Shown one piece after another: positions 43,410-51,966 of a stretch of 64,000 nt of DNA (position 1 is its first letter; each line of letters begins with the position of its first letter). Under the pieces are notes generated by a model, which saw nothing but the letters and a program-made list of their open reading frames with translations, did no database searches and was not told the DNA's origin. Made by a program: the position numbers and the translations under genes. The stretch comes from JACDEA01 sp963742585. Its GTDB lineage: Bacteria; Actinomycetota; Acidimicrobiia; Acidimicrobiales; JACDEA01. The stretch lies in NCBI GenBank assembly GCA_963742585.1, contig CAVUMI010000009.1:1736001-1800000 (forward strand), read 5' to 3'.

Positions 43410-44165
43410 GTGAACGACGAGCGCCGCCTGTCCTTCGGTGAGGACGCTGAGCAGTACGACCGCGCACGGCCGTCGTACCCGGCCGCCGTTGTCGACGCCG
43501 TGTGCGAAGGCGGGAATGTCCGGCGCGTGCTGGACGTCGGGTGCGGCACCGGCATCGCGTCGCAGCTGTTCCTCGACCGCGGCTGTGAAGTTGTCGGTGT
43601 CGAGCCCGACGAGCGGATGGCTGCCGTGGCTCGCCGGCGCGGCATGAGCGTCGTCGTGGCGCCCTTCGAGACCTTTTCGCCACCCGCGGAGCCGTTCGAC
43701 GTCGTTGCGTCGGCACAGGCGTGGCACTGGGTCGATCAGGGCGTGGGCCCGGTGAACGCGGCCGACGCACTACGGTCGGGCGGCCGGCTCGCGCTGATCT
43801 CGAACGGCTACGAGCGGCCCGGTCTGCGAGACGAGCTCGAAGCCGTGTACCTACACCACACGCCCGAACTCCTGGCCAAGACGTTCGTGCTCGGCAGGGC
43901 CACGCTAACCCTCGGACAAGCGCACGCAGGCCCGATCGAGGCCTGCGGAAAGTTCGGTCCCGTCGAGGAACGGTCGTTCCTGTGGGAACACACCTACACC
44001 CGCGACGAGTGGCTCGATCAGCTACCCACCCACAGCGACCACCGAGTGTTGCCCTCCGACCTGCTCGGCACGCTGCTCGCGCACATCGGCGATGTGATCG
44101 ACGCGAACGGCGGCACGCTCACCATCGGCCACACCACCGAGCTACTGCTCGCCGTCCGGAACTAG
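43410..44165 (+). CDS. Class I SAM-dependent methyltransferase
   Basis: 251 residues from GTG 43410. FGEDAEQYDRARPSYP and VLDVGCGTGIASQLF with VVGVEPDERM define the methyltransferase-11/ubiE-like fold; AQAWHWVDQG is typical of the trans-aconitate methyltransferase-like subgroup. Natural substrate unknown. Probably cotranscribed with the preceding kinase-like gene. Confidence 0.84.
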   Translation: MNDERRLSFGEDAEQYDRARPSYPAAVVDAVCEGGNVRRVLDVGCGTGIASQLFLDRGCEVVGVEPDERMAAVARRRGMSVVVAPFETFSPPAEPFDVVASAQAWHWVDQGVGPVNAADALRSGGRLALISNGYERPGLRDELEAVYLHHTPELLAKTFVLGRATLTLGQAHAGPIEACGKFGPVEERSFLWEHTYTRDEWLDQLPTHSDHRVLPSDLLGTLLAHIGDVIDANGGTLTIGHTTELLLAVRN

Positions 44166-44282
44166 AGCACGCGATTCCAGCAGGCGGTAGCGGAGCTCTA
44201 TTACGCCGTTGCTGCAACCGTAGGGCAGGGCGGAGCGACTCGATGACCGTCCGCCGACCCGAAATTTGCGCCCCGGCATTTG

Positions 44283-44356
44283 CGCCCCCGGCAGGACTCG
44301 AACCTGCGACCCGCTGCTTAGAAGGCAGCCGCTCTGTCCAACTGAGCTACAGGGGC
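44283..44356 (-). tRNA. tRNA-Arg (TCT)
   Basis: Acceptor GCCCCTG/CGGGGGC, anticodon stem GCTGC/GCAGC with loop CTTCTAA (TCT), T-loop GGTTCGAGTCC. Discriminator G. Confidence 0.94.
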
Positions 44357-44409
44357 TAGCCACCGATGTTCTCACGTTGTTGTTACACCCCCTCGGTACC
44401 CTCGGGATT

Positions 44410-45546
44410 GTGCTGCTTGACGAGCTGACCAGCGTGATCGACAAGGTGTGCGAGTCGGATCCGCTGACCCGCGCCGACGGCGAGGCAATCAAGCATCTGC
44501 ACCGGGAATTAGCCCGGCTCGAGGCGGCGACTACGCAGTCGGTGGCCGCGTTCGACGCCAGTGGTGACTGGCAGTCCGACGGTGCCAGGAACGCCGCTTC
44601 GTGGGTTGCGATCTCCTGCAATGTGCCCGCATCAACGGCCAAGCGTCGGCTCCGGCTCGGCCGGGATCTGCGGCACATGCCGTTAGCCGCAGCCGCGTGG
44701 CTCCTGGGTCGAATCTCCGCGAGTCACGTCGCGGCCCTGTCCCGCGTGCGGACCCCCAGAACGGCCGAGGTGTTCACTCGCGACGAAGAGACGCTTGTCG
44801 ACGTCGCCCAGACGGTGCGCTTCGGCACCTTCATCTCCACGTTGCGGTACTGGCGCTACCGGGCCGACCCCGGCGGCGGCGAGCAAGACGCAAAGGATCA
44901 GGTCGACGAACGGCAGGTGCATCTCTCGCAACTCGCCTGGGGGATGTGGCAGGGCGACATGACGCTCGACCCGATCAGCGGTGCGATCGTGAGCAACGAA
45001 CTCAAGCGACGGGAACACGCGCTGTTCGAGGCCGATTGGGCCGAGGCCAAGGCGCGTCTCGGCGACGACGTCTGCTCGGCCGATCTCCGGCGCACCGCGG
45101 CGCAACGGCGGGCTGACGCCCTCGTGGAGATAGCCACCCGGTCGGCGGCGATGCCGGCCGACGCTCGCCGCCCGGAGCCCCTGTTCAGTGTCTACGTTGG
45201 CTTCGAGACCTTCGCCGGGCCGTTGTGCGAGCTGGCCAACGGCACCGTGGTCACCCCTGGGAGCCTCGTCCCCTGGCTCAACCAGGCTTGGATCGAGCGG
45301 GCGGTCTTCGACGGCCCGCGCCGCGTAATCGATGTCGGCGAGCAGCAGCGAATCTTTCGGGGCGCCACCCGGCGCGCCGTCGCCCTGCGCGATCGCGAGT
45401 GCTTTCACAAGTTCTGCGACACGCCAGCGGACGATTCTCAGATCGATCACGTTGTCCCCTGGGCCGTCGGCGGGCCGACGGTGCAGGCCAACGGCCGGGT
45501 CGCGTGCGGTTTCCACAACCGCCTTCGCCACAAACGAAAGCCGTAG
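44410..45546 (+). CDS. DUF222 domain HNH endonuclease (13E12 type)
   Basis: 378 residues. An N-terminal helical DUF222 region (ELARLEAATTQSVAAFDASG, AASWVAISCNVPASTAKRRL) and a C-terminal HNH domain (DRECFHKFCD, QIDHVVPWAVGG, GFHNRLRHK). These genes are multicopy in actinobacteria (the mycobacterial REP13E12 family) and may be mobile. The GTG at 44410 is chosen because upstream codons are tRNA-Arg antisense. No flanking repeats were seen. Confidence 0.88.
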   Translation: MLLDELTSVIDKVCESDPLTRADGEAIKHLHRELARLEAATTQSVAAFDASGDWQSDGARNAASWVAISCNVPASTAKRRLRLGRDLRHMPLAAAAWLLGRISASHVAALSRVRTPRTAEVFTRDEETLVDVAQTVRFGTFISTLRYWRYRADPGGGEQDAKDQVDERQVHLSQLAWGMWQGDMTLDPISGAIVSNELKRREHALFEADWAEAKARLGDDVCSADLRRTAAQRRADALVEIATRSAAMPADARRPEPLFSVYVGFETFAGPLCELANGTVVTPGSLVPWLNQAWIERAVFDGPRRVIDVGEQQRIFRGATRRAVALRDRECFHKFCDTPADDSQIDHVVPWAVGGPTVQANGRVACGFHNRLRHKRKP

Positions 45547-45583
45547 CCGCGCCGGCTGTTCGCAGAAGGCGTGGCGCCAGGAC

Positions 45584-45626
45584 AATTCATAGGTTTGTGA
45601 ATTCAGGATCGGGTGTACTATTACAC
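45584..45626. promoter_or_regulatory. Two palindromes upstream of the metal sensor
   Basis: GTGTA-CTAT-TACAC at 45613-45626 is a perfect inverted repeat ending one base before the sensor's ATG; AATTCA-N8-TGAATT at 45584-45603 is another. Position and symmetry suit an ArsR-family operator covering the promoter and ribosome site. Autoregulation of the sensor-transporter pair is inferred. Confidence 0.5.
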
Positions 45627-45627
45627 T

Positions 45628-45951
45628 ATGCCGTCTCCGACCTTGACACTCGAGACGCTCGAACGCGTCGGCACCGCGCTCGCGGATCCCACGCGCTGTC
45701 GCATCCTGCTCGCGCTCGTTCAAGGTCCGGCGTACCCGGCCGACCTGGCCGACTCCCTCGAACTCGGCCGCACGAACATCTCAAATCACCTCGCGTGTCT
45801 CCGAGGGTGCGGCCTCGTTCGCAGCGAGCGCGAAGGTCGACAGGTGCGCTACGAGCTGGCGTCGGACCGGCTTGCGCACGCCCTCCTCGACCTCGCGGAC
45901 CTCGAGCTTCACATCGAGACCGGGCACTCGTACACGGTGGGTCGGAAGTGA
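45628..45951 (+). CDS. cmtR: CmtR-like ArsR-family metal-responsive repressor
   Basis: 107 residues from ATG 45628. The winged helix has TALADPTRCRILLAL, LGRTNISNHLACLRGCGLV and EGRQVRYEL, very close to mycobacterial CmtR (Cd/Pb sensor). The recognition-helix ligands Cys57 and Cys61 are conserved at the same numbers, but the third ligand, Cys102 of CmtR, is missing; the C-terminus reads ETGHSYTVGRK, so His100 could substitute. Its stop overlaps the transporter start (GTGA). Metal specificity may differ from CmtR. Confidence 0.84.
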   Translation: MPSPTLTLETLERVGTALADPTRCRILLALVQGPAYPADLADSLELGRTNISNHLACLRGCGLVRSEREGRQVRYELASDRLAHALLDLADLELHIETGHSYTVGRK

Positions 45952-46556
45952 CGGCGGTCGCCGCCGACCGGGCCAGACTCGAACGTCACGCGCGGCTCCT
46001 CGCGTGGGTGACGATCGGATGGAACGCGATCGAGGGTGTGATTGCCGTGGGCGCTGGAGCAGCGGCTGGGTCCATCGCTCTCGTGGGCTTCGGGCTCGAC
46101 TCGTTCGTCGAGATGTTCTCAGGGTCGGTGGTCCTGTGGCAGCTCGCCGGCGTCAAGGTGGACCGCGACCGGCGCGCCCTGCGGATGATCGGTGTGAGCT
46201 TCTTCCTGCTCGCCGCCTACGTGATTGCCGAGTCGGCGCGCGATCTCCTCGCCCGTAGCGAAGCCGGCGAGTCCAGCATCGGCATCGCGATCGCGGTGCT
46301 GTCGCTGCTCGTGATGCGCTTCCTCGTCGTCTCCAAGCGACGGACCGGCAACGCATTGCACAACCACGTTGTCCTCGCCGACGCCCAGGAGACCGCGCTC
46401 TGCACTTACCTGTCGGTGGCGCTCCTCGGCGGCCTCGCGCTCAACGCCCTCTTCGGGCTCTGGTGGGCCGACCCGATCGCCGCGCTGGTCATCGCCGGAC
46501 TGGCGATCAAGGAAGGTCGGGAGGCCTGGAACGGCGACGCGTGTTGTGCGGAGTAG
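45948..46556 (+). CDS. Cation transporter (CDF-like)
   Basis: 202 residues with about six helices. GFGLDSFVEMFSGSVVLWQL and VVLADAQETALCTYLSV are the helix-2 and helix-5 type polar motifs of the short CDF-like cation transporters often paired with CmtR-type sensors. It lacks the large cytoplasmic C-terminal domain and ends DACCAE, a possible metal-binding tail. GTG start within the sensor stop, so coexpressed. Export of Cd, Pb or Zn is the likely role. Confidence 0.82.
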   Translation: MTAVAADRARLERHARLLAWVTIGWNAIEGVIAVGAGAAAGSIALVGFGLDSFVEMFSGSVVLWQLAGVKVDRDRRALRMIGVSFFLLAAYVIAESARDLLARSEAGESSIGIAIAVLSLLVMRFLVVSKRRTGNALHNHVVLADAQETALCTYLSVALLGGLALNALFGLWWADPIAALVIAGLAIKEGREAWNGDACCAE

Positions 46557-46561
46557 CTGAA

Positions 46562-46807
46562 CTAGGCGTTCAGCGGCGGCGAGTCGAGCAGCGCTTCGAC
46601 TTCGTCGAGCATGGCGCGAAGCTCCTCGGCGGAGAACAGCTGGCGATGGGGTGTGACCGACAGCCACTGCTCGACAACGCGCGTTCCGTCCTCGCCGACC
46701 TCGCCCCAAAGCTCGAGCAGCCGGTCCTGCACCTTGGGCGTGCCGATGTAGTTCTCGTCGCCCAGGTCGTCTCGCCAGGTTTCGATCAGTTTCTTCGCGT
46801 CCACCAT
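46562..46807 (-). CDS. Hypothetical 81-residue protein
   Basis: Helical, acidic protein (KKLIETWRDDLGDEN, LFSAEELRAMLDEVEALL). Not recognised. It ends five bases from the convergent transporter stop and has a well-balanced composition, so I consider it real. Confidence 0.55.
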   Translation of the reverse strand: MVDAKKLIETWRDDLGDENYIGTPKVQDRLLELWGEVGEDGTRVVEQWLSVTPHRQLFSAEELRAMLDEVEALLDSPPLNA

Positions 46808-46857
46808 CGTGCTGGGGTCAACACTAGGACCACCCAGCGTGTTCCCGGAACCACCCC

Positions 46858-48388
46858 CTAGGCCAGGGGTCGTATCAGCGTGATGGATCCGGTGCCGAAA
46901 TCGGCCACATACATGCCTGCGGGCCCGAACTCGAGCCCCAGCGGCGTCGCGGCCAGCAGGAACGTCGCCGGCGTGCCTGCCTCGCCGCTGGCGCTGATCG
47001 GAACCCGCACGATCTTGTGACCCGAGAGGGTTTCACCGGGGTTGTTTCCGTACTCGGCGATGAACAGATCGCCCTTCCAGAAGGCGTCGCTCGGGCCGAA
47101 GTCGAGTCCGTCGGCCGACACATGAAGGCCCAGCAGCGCCTCGGGCGGGGTCTGCCCACCACAGAGTTGACCGGGCGCCACCGCCGGGTTCTGCGCCCAA
47201 TGCGGCGGCGGCAACGCCGATGAGTAGGCGCAGGCTGGGAACCCGAAATCGACCGCCGGCTGGCTGACGTCGGCCTTCAGCAGCAGGTCCTCGCCCAGCG
47301 GTTCGAGTGCATCGGGCCCGTTCATTGGCATCCACGCCTCGTCGGTCCCGGCCCGGAAGGCGACGTCGAACGTGTTGCGCATCCCGCGGGCGTGGACCAC
47401 GACATCAACGGGCGGCAGCGCCGGTGGCGGCGGCACCACCAGGCCGCGCGCCGTCACGGGTACCGAGAGGAGCGTGCCGCTCAACGGCTGCTCGGGCTCG
47501 CCGCCGGCGACGCCATCGTCGGTCGAGTTGCCGTTCGTGATGTAAAGCCGGCCGTTGCGCACCGACATGCCGTTGGTGTTGTGGCGGCCGTTCGGCAGCT
47601 CATCGATGACGACCGCAGGCGCGCCGCCGCCGGGCGCCACCGCGTGGACCCGACCGGCGGTCACCCGACCCGGGCTGGCCGACGGGTGCGAGTCGGCAAC
47701 GAACACCGTTCCGTCGGGCGCGACCGCGACGCCGAGCGGACTGGTGAAACCACTGGCATGGACCGCGGGCGCTCCGAGGAGTCCGTTGGCCATCACCGGC
47801 AGCCGGAAGACGTTCCCGCCGGCGTAGCTCGTGACGAACAGCGAGCCGTTGCCGTACGTAACGCTTGTCGGGGTGGGCACCGCGCCCACCGGGACGACCG
47901 AGACCGAGGGCACTGGTGGCGGCGGGTTCAGCGTCCCACCTGGCCCGAGCCCCAGCAGCCCGAGGATGGTGGCGAGGAGTTCGGCCAGACCGGGGATCAC
48001 GGGAATGGCGGGCGGGGGCGTCGAAGGAACGCCAGCCCCAACATTGAGCGCGCCCTTCATAAACGGATGGATCGAGCAATGGAACGCGTACGTCCCGGGC
48101 GGCAGGCTCGACACGCCGTTGACCGGCGTCGACCCGCTGGAGATCGTCGCGCTCTGGAACTGACCTGGCGTGTCGGAAGTGATGTCGTGCGGTGCGACGT
48201 CGCGATTGGTGTACGTCACCGTGTCGCCCACCGCCAAGGCCGCGAGCGGCGGGATGTAGGTGAACGCCGCGCTCGGTGATCGTGTGGTTTGCCGCCAGCG
48301 CCGGACGTCCCAGTGCGCCGGGCAGCACGCCCACTATCGCAGCCACCAGCAGCGCGCCGGCGTAGCGGATCTTCGGGCGATTCCCCAT
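46858..48388 (-). CDS. Secreted cupredoxin fused to a sorbosone/glucose-dehydrogenase-like propeller (frame break)
   Basis: A signal peptide (IRYAGALLVAAIVGVLPGAL) is followed by a cupredoxin with full type-1 copper ligands: the His in VAPHDIT and Cys, His and Met in HCSIHPFMKG. After a Pro/Gly linker comes a six-bladed propeller-like domain (PDGTVFVADSH, GRLYITNGN, DLFIAEYGNNPGE) akin to NHL or PQQ-dependent sugar dehydrogenases. The frame breaks near 48268: NHTIT in one frame, AAFTYIPPLAALAVGDT in the next, which an extra base explains. A GTG at 48394 is an alternative start. It could pass electrons from the propeller to copper; that is inference. Confidence 0.78.
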
Positions 48389-48463
48389 GCTCACCGTCCG
48401 TGATTGTCGACTGTCCCCAACCGAAAACCCGAGACTACGTGTTCCTGCACTTCGGCGACGGGC

Positions 48464-50254
48464 TCACCAGCTGCCGCCGCCTCCGCCTCCCCCGCCGCCA
48501 CCCGAGAAGCCACCGAAACCGCTGCTGCCGGAAGCCGACGGCGGCGTCGACACGATCGTTCCCGCGGTGCGGACCGTGAAGTCCTGCATCGAGTCGGAGA
48601 AGCCGATCGGGTTGAACATGTACGGGCTGACGTACCACCCCATGCCGCCCATCGCCGGCGAACCCGCGTCGAGGCCTTCGAAGCGCTTGGCCCACTGTTT
48701 GGTGGCGCCGAAGACGATGGCGTAAGGCAGGTACTTGGCGAAGATGCCCTCTTCCTCGGCGAACTTCATGCGCTCGGTTTCGGCGGTGCTGATGTAGCGA
48801 CGGAAACCGAGCACGCGCTCGAGGGCCTGCGTGCCGGTGGCGGTGCGCGTGGGCATCCGGTTGTGCACGACAAGGATGACGATGCCGACGAACGCCAGGG
48901 GCAGGACCGCGAACGCTGCGTGCGTTGTTGCCGCGGCGAGCACGACCACGCCGATACCTAACACGGCCGCGACCGTGCCGAGTACGAGCCACAGTGCGCG
49001 TGTACGGTCCGGTCGGCGCAGGAACCAGCGCTGCGCGACGCAGTCCTCGTAGAGGTCGTCTTGGATCCGCTTGAGGTCGTCGTAGAACGTGTGCTTCAGA
49101 TCCGAGAGGAGCACGCTGGCCTCGCCACCGTCGAACAGTGCATTGAGCAGCCGCTGCTCGTAGGGCTGGAGCGCGTCATCAGCATCCTTGACCTTGATGA
49201 GCTTCCAGTCGGCCTTCGAGAACAAGCCCTTGTCGGGAATCTCCTCGATGGTGAGATAGCCGCGCACCGCAAGGTCGACGATGCTGGCCGTGACGTCGAG
49301 CGGGTCGGCGCTCTCGTCGACGAGCACACCGACCTGCGCCGGTCGTAGCTCATCGGGCGGTCGGTACTCGACCGGTCCGTCGGGTTTGTCGAACATCGGC
49401 CGCAGTCCCTCGCCGTCGGCCAACAGCCGGCGATCGCGTCCGTGACGCCACAGCAAGCGTCCGAGGAACAGGGCGATCAGGAGTGTCAGGACCGCGGCGA
49501 TGGCGACGGTGACCGGCGAGATCTCGAACGCGCGGCCCACCGACCACCGCTCCTCGAGGATCGGCCTGACGTTACTGATCGCGCCCGGCGCCACCGCGGC
49601 CACCACGGTCAAACCGCTGCCGGGTCCGAGCTCGGACGTGTGGAACGTGACTTGGTTGCTGCCCTCGCCCTCGGAGCTGGCGCACGGAAGGTCGCTCTGC
49701 TCCGGGCCCGCGAAACACGTCAGCCGGGTGACGGCGACGGGGAATTTGAGCGTGGCGTCCACTTGTCGGATCGGCACGTCCCAGCGGTTGCCCGTGGCAT
49801 TCCAATAGAGCTCGTCGTGGTCGGGGAAGTGGTTGAGCGCCCCGCGGACGTTGTAGCGAATCACGTACTGGTGGCGTCCGGTGATCGTCTCGTCGGGGTC
49901 GCCAATGCGGATCGCCTTGTTGTTCTCGTCGTCGGTGACTTTGACGTCGACCGGCGTGCCCGGCGACCCGGTCACCTCGATGTCGCTGATCGGGTAGACG
50001 CGGTCGTACTTCCCGTCGTAGTGGAAACGGACGGGGATGTACCGGTAGATGCCGTGCTTGTTTACGGCGTAGGCGCCCAGGTCGTAATCGATGGTCTCGG
50101 TGACGTGCATGACCCCGTCACCGGTGACGTCCATGACGACTGCGAACTGCTCGATGTGCTCGAAGCCGCTCTGCGCCGACGCGGGCCGGCTAGCGGCGAG
50201 CAACAACAACACCGAGGCGGCTCCAACAATGCGCAGCGCGTTACGGAGTGACAT
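48464..50254 (-). CDS. DUF2207 domain membrane protein
   Basis: 596 residues. Signal peptide (GAASVLLLLAASRPASA), extracytoplasmic DUF2207 domain opening with VTETIDYDLG and GIYRYIPVRFHYDGKY, a membrane helix at about 255-275, a cytoplasmic part, and two more helices near 450. It ends in a Gly/Ser-rich tail of the GFGGFSGGGGG kind seen in DUF2207 proteins. Function unknown; commonly encoded beside LemA, as here, with a 14-base overlap. Confidence 0.86.
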   Translation of the reverse strand: MSLRNALRIVGAASVLLLLAASRPASAQSGFEHIEQFAVVMDVTGDGVMHVTETIDYDLGAYAVNKHGIYRYIPVRFHYDGKYDRVYPISDIEVTGSPGTPVDVKVTDDENNKAIRIGDPDETITGRHQYVIRYNVRGALNHFPDHDELYWNATGNRWDVPIRQVDATLKFPVAVTRLTCFAGPEQSDLPCASSEGEGSNQVTFHTSELGPGSGLTVVAAVAPGAISNVRPILEERWSVGRAFEISPVTVAIAAVLTLLIALFLGRLLWRHGRDRRLLADGEGLRPMFDKPDGPVEYRPPDELRPAQVGVLVDESADPLDVTASIVDLAVRGYLTIEEIPDKGLFSKADWKLIKVKDADDALQPYEQRLLNALFDGGEASVLLSDLKHTFYDDLKRIQDDLYEDCVAQRWFLRRPDRTRALWLVLGTVAAVLGIGVVVLAAATTHAAFAVLPLAFVGIVILVVHNRMPTRTATGTQALERVLGFRRYISTAETERMKFAEEEGIFAKYLPYAIVFGATKQWAKRFEGLDAGSPAMGGMGWYVSPYMFNPIGFSDSMQDFTVRTAGTIVSTPPSASGSSGFGGFSGGGGGGGGGGSW

Positions 50255-50792
50255 CGGGCGCCTCGCGGCTATCGAGATCGGCTTGGAAGTATTCGGAGGT
50301 CCGGTGCCCCATCGGCTTGGCCAGCAGCACCACCGGGAACGTCTCCTGGAGCGTGTTGTACTTGCGAACGACCGCGTTGTAGTACTGCCGGCTGAACGCC
50401 AGGTCTTCCTCCAACGTCGCCAGTTCCCGCTGGAGATCGAGGAAGCTGGCGTTGGCCTTGAGATCGGGATAGGCCTCGGCGACTGCGAGCAGCGAGCCCA
50501 CCGACCGCTGCAGTTGCTCGTCGGCCCGCCCGGCTTCGGCCGGCCCCGACGCTTGCCGGGCACGGTTGCGGGCCTCGGTGACCTGCTCGAGGGTCTTCTG
50601 CTCGTGGAGCTGGTAGCCCTTGACCACCTCGACCAGGTTGGGCACCAGATCGGCCCGCCGCGTGAGCTGCACGTCGATGCCGGCCCAGCCGTCGGCCACC
50701 AGGTTGCGCGCTCGCACCAGCCGGTTGAACACCACGACCCCGGCCAGTCCGATGAGGACACCGATCAGGACCAGGACCACCACAACGAGCAT
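50241..50792 (-). CDS. lemA: LemA family protein
   Basis: 183 residues: an N-terminal membrane helix, then AGIDVQLTRRADLVPNLVEVVKGY and the rest of the LemA four-helix fold (FSRQYYNAVVRKYNTLQETFP). LemA proteins associate with the envelope; role not settled. Overlaps the DUF2207 start by 14 bases. Confidence 0.93.
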   Translation of the reverse strand: MLVVVVLVLIGVLIGLAGVVVFNRLVRARNLVADGWAGIDVQLTRRADLVPNLVEVVKGYQLHEQKTLEQVTEARNRARQASGPAEAGRADEQLQRSVGSLLAVAEAYPDLKANASFLDLQRELATLEEDLAFSRQYYNAVVRKYNTLQETFPVVLLAKPMGHRTSEYFQADLDSREAPDVTP

Positions 50793-50854
50793 CTCGACAG
50801 CCTCGCGTATCCGACCGGAACCCCGTGACCGCTGTGCAACACTGGCGGACGCTT

Positions 50855-50929
50855 GGTGGCCGTAGCTCAGTTGGTTAGAGCGCCAGGTTGTGATCCTGGA
50901 TGTCGGGGGTTCGAGTCCCCTCGGTCACC
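50855..50929 (+). tRNA. tRNA-His (GTG)
   Basis: Acceptor GTGGCCG/CGGTCAC with the extra G at -1 (50855) facing C73, typical of tRNA-His. Anticodon loop TTGTGAT (GTG). Confidence 0.95.
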
Positions 50930-50937
50930 CGAAACAA

Positions 50938-51009
50938 GCCCCTCTAGCTCAATGGCAGAGCAACGGACTCTTAATCCGCAGGTTCTCGGTTCAAATCCGA
51001 GGGGGGGTA
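50938..51009 (+). tRNA. tRNA-Lys (CTT)
   Basis: Acceptor GCCCCTC/GGGGGGT with two G-U-type pairs, anticodon loop CTCTTAA (CTT), T-arm CTCGGTTCAAATCCGAG. Eight bases after tRNA-His, so a tandem pair. The 3' half is overlapped antisense by the cyclase gene end. Confidence 0.93.
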
Positions 51010-51966
51010 CTCAGCTGGGACTCGGGTCGCCCGACCCGTCAATGCATGGACGACGGGTGCGACCCAGACGGTGCCGGACTCGACGAGCTTGACGCGCTGC
51101 GCCGCCTCCCAGACAGGTGGGCCGGTCAACTCGCCTTCAAGCACCTCGACGACACCCGCGGCCACGGCGGCCCGCACGCCGAGTGTTTGCTCCTCGCAGA
51201 CCGCTTTGGCGAAGGACAAGGCTGCGCGCGGGTCCTCGAACGCCACCAGACAGCCATCCCCGAGGAGCTTCAAGAACCTCCCGTCTCGCTCGTTCGCGGC
51301 AGAACGCAGAGCTCGAAACAGCGGACCCTGCCAGTCGGCCGGAGGCCGACCCTCGAGCTGCGCGTCCCGCGACGAGCCGACCCGGTCAGCTATCACCACG
51401 GTCATGACAGTGCTCGCCGTTGCGTCGACTGTCGCTAGCGGGGGGAAGTCCGCCGGTATCCCTGCCGCACACACCTGGAACAGCTCAGTCGGCGCGACGA
51501 CATCACGGATGCGGTGGGTGCCGAGCGACCGCAGCTCAACGCTCTCGATGCCCTCGGCGAGATCGGCGACCAGTCGCGAACAGACGATCTGACCGCCATG
51601 GGCCGCAGATCGCAGTCGAGCGGTGCGATTGACGAGCGCGCCCCGGTAGTCGCCGCCACACGGCTCCGCCTCACCGGTGTGAAGCGCAGCACGCACCCGC
51701 GGCCACGAGAGGTCGGCTCGCGCTCGTTGCAACTCCACCGCTGCGTAAATCGCCGGCGAAGCGCGATCGAACACCGCGAAGTGACTGTCGCCCTCGCCGC
51801 GTGACTTGATGACCACGCCCTCGTGGTGCGCGACAAGGCGGTGCACGTCGTCATCGAGGCGGCTCAGCTCTCGGTCCATCGCCGGGCCGAATTGGTGCCA
51901 TAGGTTCGTGCTGCCTTCTACATCGGTCATGAGGAACGTCACCGTTCCGCGAGGCAGGTCGCTCAT
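50971..51966 (-). CDS. Tandem nucleotide-cyclase homology protein
   Basis: 331 residues. The first class III cyclase domain (1-165) has FLMTDVEGST with the first metal Asp, KSRGEGDSHFAVF, where the second metal position is Glu, and NRTARLRSAAHGGQI with the transition-state Asn and Arg. The second (about 190-325) keeps the VVIADRVGSS Asp and KLLGDGCLVAF but has GPPVWEAAQRV where Asn/Arg are expected, so is probably inactive alone. The reading frame ends inside tRNA-Lys antisense, with its last dozen residues derived from it. ATGA-coupled to the upstream gene. Confidence 0.78.
   Translation of the reverse strand: MSDLPRGTVTFLMTDVEGSTNLWHQFGPAMDRELSRLDDDVHRLVAHHEGVVIKSRGEGDSHFAVFDRASPAIYAAVELQRARADLSWPRVRAALHTGEAEPCGGDYRGALVNRTARLRSAAHGGQIVCSRLVADLAEGIESVELRSLGTHRIRDVVAPTELFQVCAAGIPADFPPLATVDATASTVMTVVIADRVGSSRDAQLEGRPPADWQGPLFRALRSAANERDGRFLKLLGDGCLVAFEDPRAALSFAKAVCEEQTLGVRAAVAAGVVEVLEGELTGPPVWEAAQRVKLVESGTVWVAPVVHALTGRATRVPAEYPPSDLNREPAD

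Noticed and set aside
44266..44409. N-terminal extension of the DUF222/HNH frame
   Set aside because: Derived from the complement of tRNA-Arg (GRTRTCDPLLRRQP is a common tRNA-antisense artefact).
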